In this document: in pieces, positions 16,130 through 24,848 of the stretch | Position numbering within the stretch: the stretch's first letter is position 1 | Layout: every line of letters begins with the position of its first letter | Assembly (NCBI GenBank): GCA_028281485.1 | Contig: JANQJT010000146.1 | Location: forward strand, 1 to 28,319 | Source: Phycisphaeraceae bacterium | Lineage (GTDB): Bacteria > Planctomycetota > Phycisphaerae > Phycisphaerales > Zrk34 | Length of the DNA stretch: 28,319 nt | Direction: 5' to 3' | Program-made: the position numbers and the translations under genes | Notes under the pieces: generated by a model | Told to the model about the DNA's origin: nothing | The model's database searches: none | What the model saw: only the letters and a program-made list of their open reading frames with translations

Positions 16130-17833
16130 ATGCCCGCCGAAACACTCCACGAGCAACTGCTCATCGCAGTCCAGCAACGCGCCCAACAAGCCGGTGTCAC
16201 ATTGCCCGATTCGATCGCCCAGGCCAACGGCAACCTCATCGCCATTGCGCGCAGCTGTGGCCTCGAGCCGTCAGACATCGCCGAGTGCATCGCCGATGTC
16301 ACCGGCCATACCTACGAACCCAACCTCGCCCAACACGTCGCCTCGGTTGATTTCACACAAAAGATCCCCATCGGTTTCGCCCGCCAACACCGCATGATCG
16401 GTCTGGCCGGCGAAGACAACGCCCTCACCGTCGCCATCGCCGACACACACTGTTGGCCGCAACTCGACGTCGTCAGCCGCTACCTCGACCGCCCCGTCCA
16501 GCCCATCATCGCTCGCCCCGACGACATCGCCGCCGCCATCAACCTCGCCTACCAACAACAAACCGGTCAGGCCGACTCCCTCATCGAATCACTCGATCCA
16601 CAATCTGTCATGGATGAGATCGACGCACTGACGAAAAACGACGACCTGCTCGACGTGGCCAGCCGCGCCCCCGTCATCAAGCTCGTCAACCTCCTGCTGT
16701 TCGAGGCCATCAAGCAACAGGCTTCCGACATCCACTTCCACCCCTACGAAGACCGCGTGATCGTCCGCATGCGAATCGACGGCGTCCTCTTCGATGCCAA
16801 CGCCGTCCCCAAGGCACTACAGGAAGAAGTCATCAGCCGCATCAAGGTGATGGGCAAGATGAACATCGCCGAACGCCGCCTCGCACAGGACGGCCGCGCC
16901 ACCGTGCAGGTCGGCGACCGCATCATCGACCTGCGCATCGCCTCGCTGCCCACCAGCTTCGGCGAGCGCATCGTCATACGCCTGCTCGACAAGAGCGCCC
17001 GCCTCTACCAGCTCAGCGAACTCGGCATGGACGGACAAACCCTCGAGCAGTTCCGCCAGCTCATCACCGTTGAACACGGCCTCGTCCTCGTCACCGGCCC
17101 CACCGGCTCCGGCAAAAGCACCACCCTCTACGCCGCACTCCAGGAACTCGACAGCAAAGAGAAAAACATCCTCACACTCGAAGACCCCATCGAATACCAA
17201 CTGCCCGGCATCAGCCAGACACAGATCAACGAACGCAAGGGACTCACCTTCGCCAGCGGGCTCCGCAACATCCTCCGACAAGACCCCGACATCATCATGG
17301 TCGGCGAGATCCGCGACCACGAGACCGCCGTCATGGCCATCCAGTCCGCACTCACCGGACACCTCGTCTTCGCAACGCTCCACACCAACGACTCGGCCAG
17401 CGCCGTCACACGCCTGCTTGATCTGGGCATCGAGCCCTACCTCGCCGCCAGCTCTATCGTCGGCGTCCTGGCCCAACGACTCGTCCGACGCGTCTGCAAG
17501 CACTGCGCCCTACCCGAAATCCCCGACCAGGCAACCCTCGCCCGACTCGACATCCACAAGCCCACCGCACTCTACGGCTCTCCCCAACGCGGCACAGGTT
17601 GCAAACACTGCCGCAATACCGGCTACCGCCATCGCGTGGGACTCTTCGAGATGCTCATCGTGGACGAACCCATCCGCCAGCTCATCCAACAGCACGCAAC
17701 CGCCTCGCAACTCAAATCACAGGCCGCATCCACCGGCATGCACACGCTGCTCCAATCCGGTGTAGAAAAACTCTTCCGCGGCGACACCACCGCCGAAGAA
17801 GTCCTCCGCGTCACGATGAGGGCCACAACCTGA
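16130..17833 (+). CDS. gspE: Type II secretion ATPase GspE
   Basis: This 567-residue cytoplasmic ATPase powers pseudopilus assembly. The N-terminal third is a GspE/MshE N-terminal-type domain. The catalytic part has DIHFHPYEDRVIVRMRIDGV near residue 203, Walker A GPTGSGKSTT near 323, Asp box LEDPIEYQLPG, Walker B IIMVGEIRDHETA near 388 and His box TGHLVFATLHTNDS. Two CKHC pairs near 456 and 491 (RVCKHCALPE and GCKHCRNTGY) form the tetracysteine zinc motif typical of GspE. Length is normal for the family. The ATG is preceded by GGGGGATG. Its stop codon overlaps the gspF start as TGATG, implying translational coupling. PilB is the main alternative, but the pseudopilin and secretin context favours T2SS. 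Confidence 0.95.
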   Translation: MPAETLHEQLLIAVQQRAQQAGVTLPDSIAQANGNLIAIARSCGLEPSDIAECIADVTGHTYEPNLAQHVASVDFTQKIPIGFARQHRMIGLAGEDNALTVAIADTHCWPQLDVVSRYLDRPVQPIIARPDDIAAAINLAYQQQTGQADSLIESLDPQSVMDEIDALTKNDDLLDVASRAPVIKLVNLLLFEAIKQQASDIHFHPYEDRVIVRMRIDGVLFDANAVPKALQEEVISRIKVMGKMNIAERRLAQDGRATVQVGDRIIDLRIASLPTSFGERIVIRLLDKSARLYQLSELGMDGQTLEQFRQLITVEHGLVLVTGPTGSGKSTTLYAALQELDSKEKNILTLEDPIEYQLPGISQTQINERKGLTFASGLRNILRQDPDIIMVGEIRDHETAVMAIQSALTGHLVFATLHTNDSASAVTRLLDLGIEPYLAASSIVGVLAQRLVRRVCKHCALPEIPDQATLARLDIHKPTALYGSPQRGTGCKHCRNTGYRHRVGLFEMLIVDEPIRQLIQQHATASQLKSQAASTGMHTLLQSGVEKLFRGDTTAEEVLRVTMRATT

Positions 17834-19026
17834 TGCCCGTCTACGCCTACATCGCGATCGACGGCAACGCCGGCACAGTCATCGCCGACACCCCGCGTTC
17901 GGCGCGCGAGGCCCTGCGCAGCCGAGGCCTGACCGTGCGATGCATCAAGCCCAGTCGCACCGCCCCCTCGAAGTCGCTTTCAATCGGAATCCTACGGCGT
18001 CGCACCGAAGCCAAGACCGTCGCGCTCATCCGAGACTGGGCCACCCTCTTGGCCATCGGCACCTCCATCCTCGAAACCCTCGACACCTCAATCGACCAGC
18101 TGTCCGGCTCCCTGCGCGCCAACGTCCAGAACCTCCGTGACGACGTCGCCAACGGCCTGTCCCTCGCCGAAGCGATGCAGCGTCAGCCGCGCCTCTTCGA
18201 TGAACTCTGCGTACACATCGTCGAGGTCGGCGAAAACACAGGCTCACTCCCCGACGCCCTCGAACAACTCGCCGACTTCAAGGAGCGCACCCACCAGTTC
18301 CGCAACAAGGTCCTCGGCGCCCTGCTCTACCCCGCCATCGTCTTCGCCATGGCCATCGGCGTCAGCGTCTTCCTCATGACCGTCGTCGTCCCAAGACTGC
18401 TCAACAACCTCGTCGAAGCCGGCCAAACCGTCCCCCTGATCACACAAGTCGTCAAAGTCATCAGCGACTTCATGCTCGATGGGTGGTGGGCCATCCTCAT
18501 CGCAGTTCTGCTGCTCACCCTCTTCACCACCGCCCTGCTGCGCACCGAGAAAGGGCTGTACCTGTTCCATCGCCTGCTGCTGCGCCTGCCGCTCATCGGA
18601 TCGATGACGCGCAAGCAGGCCATCGTCCGCATGGCCATCATCCTCGCCACCCTCCTCCGGTCCGGCGTCGAGTTCGTGCACGCACTGGGCATCGTCGGCC
18701 GCATCACACCCAACCGCGTCCTAAGAAAGGCGTTGGCGGACTGCCAGCAAGCCATTACCGGGGGTCGCGAAATCGCCCCCGCCCTGGACACCACACGCGT
18801 CTTCCCCCCCACCGTCATCCAGGTCTTCTCCGTCGGCCAGCAATCCGGCGAACTCGAGAAGATGCTCGAACGCCTCGCACGCAACTACGACAACCAACTC
18901 AACACCGCCACGCACCGGCTCACCACCATTCTCGAGCCGCTCCTGATCCTCGTGATGGTCGCCATCGTCGGCGTCATCGCCTTCGCCACCATCCTGCCCA
19001 TGCTGGAGGCCAGCAATGCCCTGTAA
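17833..19026 (+). CDS. gspF: Type II secretion inner-membrane platform protein GspF
   Basis: This 397-residue polytopic protein works with GspE to assemble the pseudopilus. The start MPVYAYIAIDGNAG is typical of GspF (MxxYxYxAxDxxG). Two repeated T2SSF cytoplasmic domains are visible (around RDWATLLAIGTSILETLD near residue 66, and KQAIVRMAIILATLLRSG near 260). Membrane segments lie near 156-190 (LLYPAIVFAMAIGVSVFLMT), 218-237 (WWAILIAVLLLTLFTTALL) and 362-390 (ILVMVAIVGVIAFATILPML). QSGELEKMLERLA is the conserved GspF motif in the second domain. The ATG overlaps the gspE stop by one base, so the longer upstream open frame inside gspE is rejected. Confidence 0.94.
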   Translation: MPVYAYIAIDGNAGTVIADTPRSAREALRSRGLTVRCIKPSRTAPSKSLSIGILRRRTEAKTVALIRDWATLLAIGTSILETLDTSIDQLSGSLRANVQNLRDDVANGLSLAEAMQRQPRLFDELCVHIVEVGENTGSLPDALEQLADFKERTHQFRNKVLGALLYPAIVFAMAIGVSVFLMTVVVPRLLNNLVEAGQTVPLITQVVKVISDFMLDGWWAILIAVLLLTLFTTALLRTEKGLYLFHRLLLRLPLIGSMTRKQAIVRMAIILATLLRSGVEFVHALGIVGRITPNRVLRKALADCQQAITGGREIAPALDTTRVFPPTVIQVFSVGQQSGELEKMLERLARNYDNQLNTATHRLTTILEPLLILVMVAIVGVIAFATILPMLEASNAL

Positions 19027-19462
19027 GCAACGCCATTCAATCACACCTATAACACGCCGAGCGTTCAGCCTCGTCGAAGTCATGGTCGTCCTCGTCCTGC
19101 TCGGCCTGATCGCCAGCGTCGTCACCATCAACGTCCGCGGCAGCATCATCAAAGGAAAACAAAACGCCGCGCGCGTTCAACTCGGCATCTTCAAGGAAGC
19201 GATCAACCAGTTCTACATCTACCACAGCCGATACCCCAACAACGACGAAGGGCTTGAAGCACTCGTCACCGTCACCGACGACCAACCCGAATCCCTTCTC
19301 GACAGCCGGAAAGTCCCCAAAGACCCATGGGGAAATGACTACCAATACAACAGCCCCGGTCGAGACGAGCTGAACTTCGAGATCATCTGCCTCGGCGCAG
19401 ACGGACGCAGCGGCGGAGACGGCGCCAACCTCGACATCGCCAGCTACGAACTGACCCAATGA
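19016..19462 (+). CDS. gspG: Major pseudopilin GspG
   Basis: This 148-residue major pseudopilin polymerises into the T2SS piston. ATG 19016 follows GGAGG by six bases inside the end of gspF. The prepilin signal is TRRA|FSLVEVMVVLVLLGLI, with Phe at +1 and Glu at +5; the residue before cleavage is Ala where Gly is usual. After the hydrophobic helix come the family signatures QFYIYHSRYPNNDEGLEAL, VPKDPWGNDYQYNSPG and a C-terminal calcium-loop-like GADGRSGGDGANLDI. Length is as expected. It overlaps gspF by 11 bases and shares an ATGA with the next gene. Confidence 0.95.
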   Translation: MPCKQRHSITPITRRAFSLVEVMVVLVLLGLIASVVTINVRGSIIKGKQNAARVQLGIFKEAINQFYIYHSRYPNNDEGLEALVTVTDDQPESLLDSRKVPKDPWGNDYQYNSPGRDELNFEIICLGADGRSGGDGANLDIASYELTQ

Positions 19463-19992
19463 ACCGACAAGACTCACAACATCTCGGCTTCACGCTCATC
19501 GAACTGCTCGCCGTACTCACACTGCTCGCACTGCTCACCGCGTTCGTCTCTGTCTCAATGGGCACCGCCATCAACTCAGCAAACAAGCTCAAGCTGATCC
19601 AGATCATCACGGACTACGATCGAGACACACGCGAACTCGCCCACAGACTCGATCGCCCCCTACGCCTCACCGTCTCGATTGACCATCAATCCATCACACG
19701 CTCCCACATCGACGCAGAGGACGACAAGCACGCAGGCGTACCGTTGAAACTACCGCACAACTGGAAACTCCAGACCGTCCTGACAGCCGACACCGAACTG
19801 CGAGGCAACGCTATCGACCTCTACTGCACCCAACACGGCGCCACACACACTTACGCCCTCCAACTACACGACAAGAACAACGGTTCCCTTTGGCTACTGG
19901 TCGCAGGACTCTCAGGCCAGGTCTCTGAAATCAACGATGAACAAACCATCCGCAACATTTTCAAGCAACTGCAACGGCACGACGCTCATTGA
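19459..19992 (+). CDS. gspH: Minor pseudopilin GspH-like
   Basis: This 177-residue pseudopilin has a canonical prepilin signal LG|FTLIELLAVLTLLALLT with Gly at -1, Phe at +1 and Glu at +5. The globular part is beta-rich, with RELAHRLDRPLRLTVSIDHQ resembling the GspH region in which a substrate-exposed beta domain begins, and ends near LWLLVAGLSGQVSEI. Assignment to GspH rests on size, gene order (directly after gspG) and the pattern of the signal; sequence similarity beyond the N-helix is weak. It overlaps gspG by four bases (ATGA) and gspI by 56 bases. Confidence 0.8.
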   Translation: MNRQDSQHLGFTLIELLAVLTLLALLTAFVSVSMGTAINSANKLKLIQIITDYDRDTRELAHRLDRPLRLTVSIDHQSITRSHIDAEDDKHAGVPLKLPHNWKLQTVLTADTELRGNAIDLYCTQHGATHTYALQLHDKNNGSLWLLVAGLSGQVSEINDEQTIRNIFKQLQRHDAH

Positions 19993-20359
19993 GGTCCTCG
20001 CGGGGCTCGCCCTCATCGCTTCCGTGCTGGTCGGCCTGCTCGTCACACGAGGCAGCGCCGCCGAACAGCACAGCAAGGCCGAACGCAGGCTCCTCGCGAT
20101 CGAAGCGGCCGATCGATTACTCGAGTCGTGGTGGCAAAGCCCCGACAACCTCCCCATCAATGAAACGGGCGACACAGAACACAAACACCCCTTCCAATGG
20201 AGAACATCCCTCGAATCCAATCCCGAAGCCCAGCGCCTCAACGCACGCGTCCTGCGACTGGAAGTCACCGACCCACTGCCGCACACCGACAACCCCATCA
20301 TCCTCGTATCCCTTGAGATCCTGATCCCGAACGAAGCCGATGACACCGACACGGAATAA
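19937..20359 (+). CDS. gspI: Minor pseudopilin GspI-like
   Basis: This 140-residue pseudopilin has the signal NG|TTLIEVLAGLALIASVLVG: Gly at -1, Thr (not Phe) at +1 and Glu at +5. ERRLLAIEAADRLLESWW after the helix is like GspI (A...A..Q...E). GspI normally seeds the tip complex with GspJ and GspK, which follow in order. Its start lies 56 bases inside gspH. The only nearby ATG is used, giving a 14-residue leader that is normal for prepilins, although no strong ribosome-binding site is seen. Overlap with gspJ is 20 bases. Confidence 0.8.
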   Translation: MNKPSATFSSNCNGTTLIEVLAGLALIASVLVGLLVTRGSAAEQHSKAERRLLAIEAADRLLESWWQSPDNLPINETGDTEHKHPFQWRTSLESNPEAQRLNARVLRLEVTDPLPHTDNPIILVSLEILIPNEADDTDTE

Positions 20360-20927
20360 CATCGCGACTACCGCGCCCTACCGATTGAATGCCCGCGCAT
20401 TCACCGCGGTCGAACTCATCGCCACGCTCGCCCTGGCAACGGTGCTCATGGCCGCCGTGCTCTCCATCACCGGCAACCTCGCGCGCAACCTGCGTAGTCA
20501 AAAACAAACACAGAACCACAGCAAACAGACCCTATGGCTCAACGCCGCTCACAAGATCATCGCGACAGACCTGCTCCACGCCCAGCAGGTGACCTCAACT
20601 AAAACAGGCCTCCACATCATCGGCTACGCCACTATCAATAACCCTCCAAACAACACCACACACCACCCCGTACACATCGACTACATCATCGACAACAGCG
20701 AAACCCCCACCCGGCTCTGGCGCCAGCAACACCAACTCAACACCACCCCCGCCAGAACCACCCGACAACTCGTCGCACTCGGCGTCACGGACATCCAATT
20801 CACTACGCCCCTCACCGATTCCGCACCACCCGATGACGCAAACAATCCGTCCGCACCGACAGCGAGTGAGTACAGCATCACCCTCGTTACCCAACAGCCC
20901 CCAACGCGCGAGACCCACCCGCCATGA
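20340..20927 (+). CDS. gspJ: Minor pseudopilin GspJ-like
   Basis: This 195-residue pseudopilin has the signal ARA|FTAVELIATLALATVLMAA with Ala at -1, Phe at +1 and Glu at +5. The globular domain carries HKIIATDLLHAQQVTST (the helix after the N-segment, as in GspJ) and ends with a beta-rich part and a low-complexity Pro/Thr tail. Assignment to GspJ rests on its place between gspI and gspK and its size. It overlaps gspI by 20 bases and gspK by four (ATGA). Confidence 0.78.
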   Translation: MTPTRNNIATTAPYRLNARAFTAVELIATLALATVLMAAVLSITGNLARNLRSQKQTQNHSKQTLWLNAAHKIIATDLLHAQQVTSTKTGLHIIGYATINNPPNNTTHHPVHIDYIIDNSETPTRLWRQQHQLNTTPARTTRQLVALGVTDIQFTTPLTDSAPPDDANNPSAPTASEYSITLVTQQPPTRETHPP

Positions 20928-21793
20928 TCCAACGCCGGAAACGACATCCCGGCTACGTCCTGCCCATGACACTCGTCCTGCTGTCATTGGCCGGCATCAC
21001 ACTGGAAATGACCGTGCGCCAAAGCCTGCAAAGGACGCTCGACGCCCGCCAGGCACACACCGATCTCCAGCATCAGTGGGCCGCACGCTCATGCTCGCGT
21101 GTCTTGCTCGAGCAATCCGACACCCTGCTCGACACACTCAACGCCGATTCACCTCATCCCACCTCAAGCCACCGCATCACACTCACGCTAAGCAACCGTG
21201 AAATCCAACTGCTGCTTTGCGACGAACAGGCCAAGGCCAACGTCAACAACATCTACAGGCAGCGTGGCAAAGAGAACACCACCCATCTCCTCCGCCGCAT
21301 CCTGTCATCCAGCGCCCAATCCATCGCGCTCAGCCCCCTGCACCTCGCTTCCGACGACAAGACGGACCCGCTGCCACAATTCGGCACGTTCAACCAAGTC
21401 TTCCCGCAGGCAACCCCCGAACACCTCGCTTTCACGCCACGACACACGGCCGCTCTCTCAAGCAACCTGACTTTCTGGACAGACGGCACAATCAACTACC
21501 GCACCGCCTCGGCAGCCGCCCTCCACGCCGCCACCCCCACCCTCACCATGGATCTCGCCAACCGGCTCGTCACCCTGCGCCAAGACCAGCCGGGCCTCGG
21601 CCTCGACGACCTCCTTCTCGAACTCGATCTCGACCAGGAATCCATCCAGACCATCAAACCCCGATTGACCGATTCCTCCAACTGCCGGTCTCTATGGATC
21701 GCCTGGCCCGACCAACACCGCACCCACTACCGCCTCGACGTCCAACGCGCCGAAGCCGACGGCAAGACAACCCACTTCCGCTTTACCTGGTAA
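20924..21793 (+). CDS. gspK: Minor pseudopilin GspK-like (tip protein)
   Basis: This 289-residue protein has a prepilin signal HPG|YVLPMTLVLLSLAGITLEM with Gly at -1 and no Glu at +5, the hallmark that separates GspK from other pseudopilins. CDEQAKANVNNIY corresponds to the GspK D-x-x-x-x-x-N-hN motif. INYRTASAAALHAATPTL followed by LANRLVTLRQDQPGLGLDDL matches the helix-hairpin-helix-like alpha domain. It would cap the pseudopilus tip with GspI and GspJ. gspC follows three bases after its stop. Confidence 0.82.
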   Translation: MIQRRKRHPGYVLPMTLVLLSLAGITLEMTVRQSLQRTLDARQAHTDLQHQWAARSCSRVLLEQSDTLLDTLNADSPHPTSSHRITLTLSNREIQLLLCDEQAKANVNNIYRQRGKENTTHLLRRILSSSAQSIALSPLHLASDDKTDPLPQFGTFNQVFPQATPEHLAFTPRHTAALSSNLTFWTDGTINYRTASAAALHAATPTLTMDLANRLVTLRQDQPGLGLDDLLLELDLDQESIQTIKPRLTDSSNCRSLWIAWPDQHRTHYRLDVQRAEADGKTTHFRFTW

Positions 21794-21796
21794 ACC

Positions 21797-22276
21797 ATGC
21801 ACCCCAGACAACTCCGAAACACCCTGATGATCACCGGCACAGCACTCCTGGCCATCGGCCTGACCGTGCTCGGCTTCACGATCTTTCAAGAGCCCACAAC
21901 CCCCACATCCATTACCACCAACGAACACACCCAACGTAGCCGAGCATCCCACACCTCACACCCCTTGCCCACGCTCACCGAACTCAAGCAGGCATGGGAC
22001 CTGCCGCTGCGTCGACCCCTCTACGACCCCCCACCCCCGATCGTCGAAGAGGCCGTCTTCGTCCCACCACCGCTGCCCGTCACACTGACCGGTATCATCG
22101 ACGAACCCGGCCAATCCCTGGCCATGCTCAAACACACCGACGGCCGCCTCCTCTTCTGCCCCATCGGATACCAACTCGGCGAGATGGAAGTGGTCGACAT
22201 CCAGGCCCAGCACGTTGAGCTGCGCTACTACAAGCAACCCGTAACGCTCACCCTTAACGCAGAAGACGAGGGATGA
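21797..22276 (+). CDS. gspC: T2SS inner-membrane connector GspC-like
   Basis: This 159-residue bitopic protein has a short cytoplasmic N terminus, a membrane helix at about residues 10-30 (LMITGTALLAIGLTVLGFTI), a Thr/Ser/Pro linker, and a periplasmic domain. That domain contains LPLRRPLYDPPPP and VTLTGIIDEPGQSLAML, then GYQLGEMEVVDIQAQHVELR. This layout matches the GspC homology region (LxLxGxx...A.I......GxxV....V..I....V.L). In T2SS this part contacts the secretin N0 domain and links inner and outer membranes. There is no PDZ or coiled-coil extension. The unusual position after gspK fits a compact non-proteobacterial operon. PilP-like is the alternative. It overlaps gspL by four bases. Confidence 0.75.
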   Translation: MHPRQLRNTLMITGTALLAIGLTVLGFTIFQEPTTPTSITTNEHTQRSRASHTSHPLPTLTELKQAWDLPLRRPLYDPPPPIVEEAVFVPPPLPVTLTGIIDEPGQSLAMLKHTDGRLLFCPIGYQLGEMEVVDIQAQHVELRYYKQPVTLTLNAEDEG

Positions 22277-23616
22277 TGAGCCACACCACATTCACCATCT
22301 TTGCGCCCCGCAACAACGATCCCTGGCGACTCGGCACCCACGATCCCGCCGCTCAAGACCCGGTTTCGATCGAAACGCTACACGACATCGATCCAAGCGA
22401 TACCGAGGCGGTCTCACAAGCATTGGCCAGCGCCCTTCGGGACAGAAACCACACCGGCTCTCCCGTCCTCCTCGCCCTTCCCGCCAACCGCATCATGGTC
22501 GCTCCCGTACGCACCGACGACCTGCCCCGACGCGACCACCACGCCGCCGCCCGCTATCGACTCGAAGAGTCGATGCCGATCGCCGCCGAACACTACGCCG
22601 CCGATCTGATACAAGCCAAAGACAACACACTCGGTGTCTGCACCGATGTCGATCAACTAAAGCCCTGGCTCGAAGCCTTCGAGCAAGCCGACATCAGCAT
22701 CGATTGTATCTGTCCCACCGACCTCATCGCCATGCAGCTCGCGCTGGCCGAGCAACAAAACGCCGAAGACCACATCGCCATCTGCCCCGATGGCTCACGA
22801 ATCAACGTCTTCCTGATCCGAAACCAGCGCCCCATCTGCTGGTATACGACCGGCGATCTCAACGCCACGCTCAACGCCATCCACCTCGACTCAGCCGAGT
22901 CCTTCCCGACAAGAATCTACGCCGAATCAAACGAAAACACCCTCCTCAAACTTGTCCCCGATTCTCAATTCATCAAGACGCAACCCGCCGATCACCTCGC
23001 CACCCAATCCGCCGCAAAGCTCAACGCCGGTCGCCTCATCCCCTGGATCAACCTCAGGCGAGACGCACTCGCCCAGACCGATCCCCTCCGCCCCATCAAG
23101 CCCGCGTTGCGATTCGCCGTCACCGCCGCCTGCTCCTGCCTCCTATGCCTCGCCGTCGCATTCCAATGGCAGGCCCACCAATACCGCTCCATTCAATCCC
23201 AACAGACCCAAGCCGTCGCAGACATCTTTCAAAGCGCATTCCCCACCAGCCAAACCGTCCCCGCCGATCCGCTCTCGCGACTGCACAGCGAACACAAGAA
23301 GCTCGCCAACCTCACCGGCCAATCCACCGACCTGCCCTCTCAAACCTCCGCACTGATCGTCATCCACCAAACACTCCGACGCCTGCCCACCGACCTGCGA
23401 TACCGCGTCCTCGAAATCCGCACCGACAACAACAAGATCCACATCGAAGGCCAGGCCCGCACGCACGCCGACGCCGACCGCATCGCCAACGCCCTCCGCG
23501 CCCAACGCGGATTCGACATCGAATCGCCCCGCACCGAACGCCTCAGCGATCAAGGCATCAGCTTCACACTCATCGGCCGACTCCTCCCTCCCACAAAGGA
23601 GATCGCCTCACGATGA
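22273..23616 (+). CDS. gspL: T2SS GspL-like protein (actin-like domain plus periplasmic ferredoxin-like domain)
   Basis: This 447-residue protein has a cytoplasmic actin-like half (residues 1 to about 265; LLALPANRIMVAPVRTDDLP, then RLEESMPIAAEHYAADLI and WLEAFEQADISIDCICPTDL, typical of GspL/PilM). A single membrane helix follows near 278-300 (FAVTAACSCLLCLAVAFQW). The periplasmic part carries LRRLPTDLRYRVLEIRTDNN and GQARTHADADRIANALRA, the GspL/PilN-type ferredoxin-like fold. In T2SS, GspL recruits the ATPase GspE to the membrane and pairs with GspM. ATG 22273 overlaps the gspC stop (ATGA); ATG 22276 is an equally possible start. It overlaps gspM by four bases. Confidence 0.78.
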   Translation: MMSHTTFTIFAPRNNDPWRLGTHDPAAQDPVSIETLHDIDPSDTEAVSQALASALRDRNHTGSPVLLALPANRIMVAPVRTDDLPRRDHHAAARYRLEESMPIAAEHYAADLIQAKDNTLGVCTDVDQLKPWLEAFEQADISIDCICPTDLIAMQLALAEQQNAEDHIAICPDGSRINVFLIRNQRPICWYTTGDLNATLNAIHLDSAESFPTRIYAESNENTLLKLVPDSQFIKTQPADHLATQSAAKLNAGRLIPWINLRRDALAQTDPLRPIKPALRFAVTAACSCLLCLAVAFQWQAHQYRSIQSQQTQAVADIFQSAFPTSQTVPADPLSRLHSEHKKLANLTGQSTDLPSQTSALIVIHQTLRRLPTDLRYRVLEIRTDNNKIHIEGQARTHADADRIANALRAQRGFDIESPRTERLSDQGISFTLIGRLLPPTKEIASR

Positions 23617-24155
23617 CCACCGCCCAACGCCAACTCACCACCTACGCCCTGCTCATCGCGATCGCTGCCGCCGTCACAACCCTCAGCTGGCTCGCGTACC
23701 GCTCCGACGCCGCAGAGGCCACCCACGCCGCAGCCCAGGCTCACGAAGCCACCCAACTCGCCGAACACATCGCCGCCCTGCGAGGCAAGCCAAGCCCCAT
23801 CATGTCCCAGACCATCGACTCACCCGACCTCGCCAGACAGATCACCGAAGCCGCCGCCAAAGCGGGCATACCCGCCAACCGCGTTGACCGCATCGAGCCC
23901 GACCCGCCCCAGCGTGTCTCGGGCACCGTATACAAACGCATCCCCATCCACGTCATGCTCAACCGCACCACCCTCCCACAAATCGAAACGCTCATCTTCA
24001 ACCTCGAGAACAACACCCCCGCCCTCCACGCCGACCAGCTCCGCATGGTCACGCCACGCGATGAACAGAACATCAACGAATGGAAAGTCGAGCTGACACT
24101 CAGCTATCTGATATACTCACCCACTCAACAACCGACCGGGAAACCACAACCATGA
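23613..24155 (+). CDS. gspM: T2SS GspM-like assembly protein
   Basis: This 180-residue bitopic protein has a membrane helix at about residues 9-28 (TYALLIAIAAAVTTLSWLAY), an Ala-rich helical stretch (AAEATHAAAQAHEATQLAEH) and a periplasmic ferredoxin-like domain (DLARQITEAAAKAGIPANRV ... LPQIETLIFNLENNTPALHA), as in GspM/PilO. It would dimerise with GspL. The start ATG overlaps the gspL stop (ATGA), so the long upstream open frame inside gspL is rejected. It overlaps the next gene by four bases. Similarity to GspM is structural in pattern; position supports it strongly. Confidence 0.75.
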   Translation: MTTAQRQLTTYALLIAIAAAVTTLSWLAYRSDAAEATHAAAQAHEATQLAEHIAALRGKPSPIMSQTIDSPDLARQITEAAAKAGIPANRVDRIEPDPPQRVSGTVYKRIPIHVMLNRTTLPQIETLIFNLENNTPALHADQLRMVTPRDEQNINEWKVELTLSYLIYSPTQQPTGKPQP

Positions 24156-24796
24156 AGCATCGAACACGATGGACCGCCGTCATTGTCGCCGCCCTGCTAT
24201 CGCTCCAGATAGGTTGCGAACAGCCGGGCAAGGATTTCTCCCTCGACAACCTACTGCCCGACCTCGGCCGGTCATCAACGGCCGAGTCCAGCTACGAAAC
24301 CGTCAACAACAACCCCCAGCAGGACACCGAACGCGCCCGCAAACTCAACGACGAGGCCTTCACCCTCATCCAGGCCGGCGACTACGACGCCGCCCACCTC
24401 ATCCTCAAACAGGCCCTCGACGCCGACATCATGTTCGGCCCAGCCCACAACACCCTCGGCAAGGTCTACTTCCACCAGCAACGCTACTACCTCGCCGCGT
24501 GGGAGTTCGAATACGCCGCCAAGCTCATGCCCAACGCCCCCTCCCCCCGCAACAACCTCGGCCTCGTCTTCGAATCCGTCGGCAAACTCGACCAGGCCAT
24601 CGACGCCTACGACTACGCCTACAACCTCGAACCCGCCAACACACAGATCATCGGCAACCTCACCCGCGCCCGACTCCGCCGAGGCGACAGAGCCCCCGAG
24701 CTCAAACAACTGCTCGAACTGATCATCATGAAAGACACCCGCCCCCACTGGGTCGCCTGGGCCAACGACCGCCTCCGACTGAAGGCATACGAGTAG
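24152..24796 (+). CDS. TPR lipoprotein, possible T2SS pilotin
   Basis: This 214-residue protein has a lipoprotein-like signal (AVIVAALLSLQIGC, Cys22; lipobox not canonical) and about three tetratricopeptide repeats. Each repeat has the A-G-Y/F-A-P spacing (NDEAFTLIQAGDYDAAHLIL; NTLGKVYFHQQRYYLAAWEF; NNLGLVFESVGKLDQAIDAY). Its ATG overlaps the gspM stop (ATGA), so it belongs to the T2SS operon. PilF/PilW-type TPR lipoproteins help type IV pilus secretins assemble in the outer membrane, and a similar pilotin role for the GspD here is a reasonable inference. A general scaffolding role is the alternative. It is the last gene of the tightly overlapping series. Confidence 0.75.
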   Translation: MKHRTRWTAVIVAALLSLQIGCEQPGKDFSLDNLLPDLGRSSTAESSYETVNNNPQQDTERARKLNDEAFTLIQAGDYDAAHLILKQALDADIMFGPAHNTLGKVYFHQQRYYLAAWEFEYAAKLMPNAPSPRNNLGLVFESVGKLDQAIDAYDYAYNLEPANTQIIGNLTRARLRRGDRAPELKQLLELIIMKDTRPHWVAWANDRLRLKAYE

Positions 24797-24848
24797 GCCA
24801 CGATTGCTCACCCTCCGATCACCGCGTCATTACGGGAGGCAGACCCAC

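Noticed and set aside
15145..16302. Minus-strand 385-codon open frame antisense to gspD
   Set aside because: It overlaps unmistakable secretin sequence and shows the Asp/Gly/Val-rich composition expected of a complementary GC-rich frame.
13894..24155. Reading the secretion operon as type IV pili
   Set aside because: There is a GspG-type major pseudopilin with DPWG, a GspK-type protein without Glu at +5, a tetracysteine GspE and no PilT, PilA or PilQ AMIN features, all of which favour T2SS.
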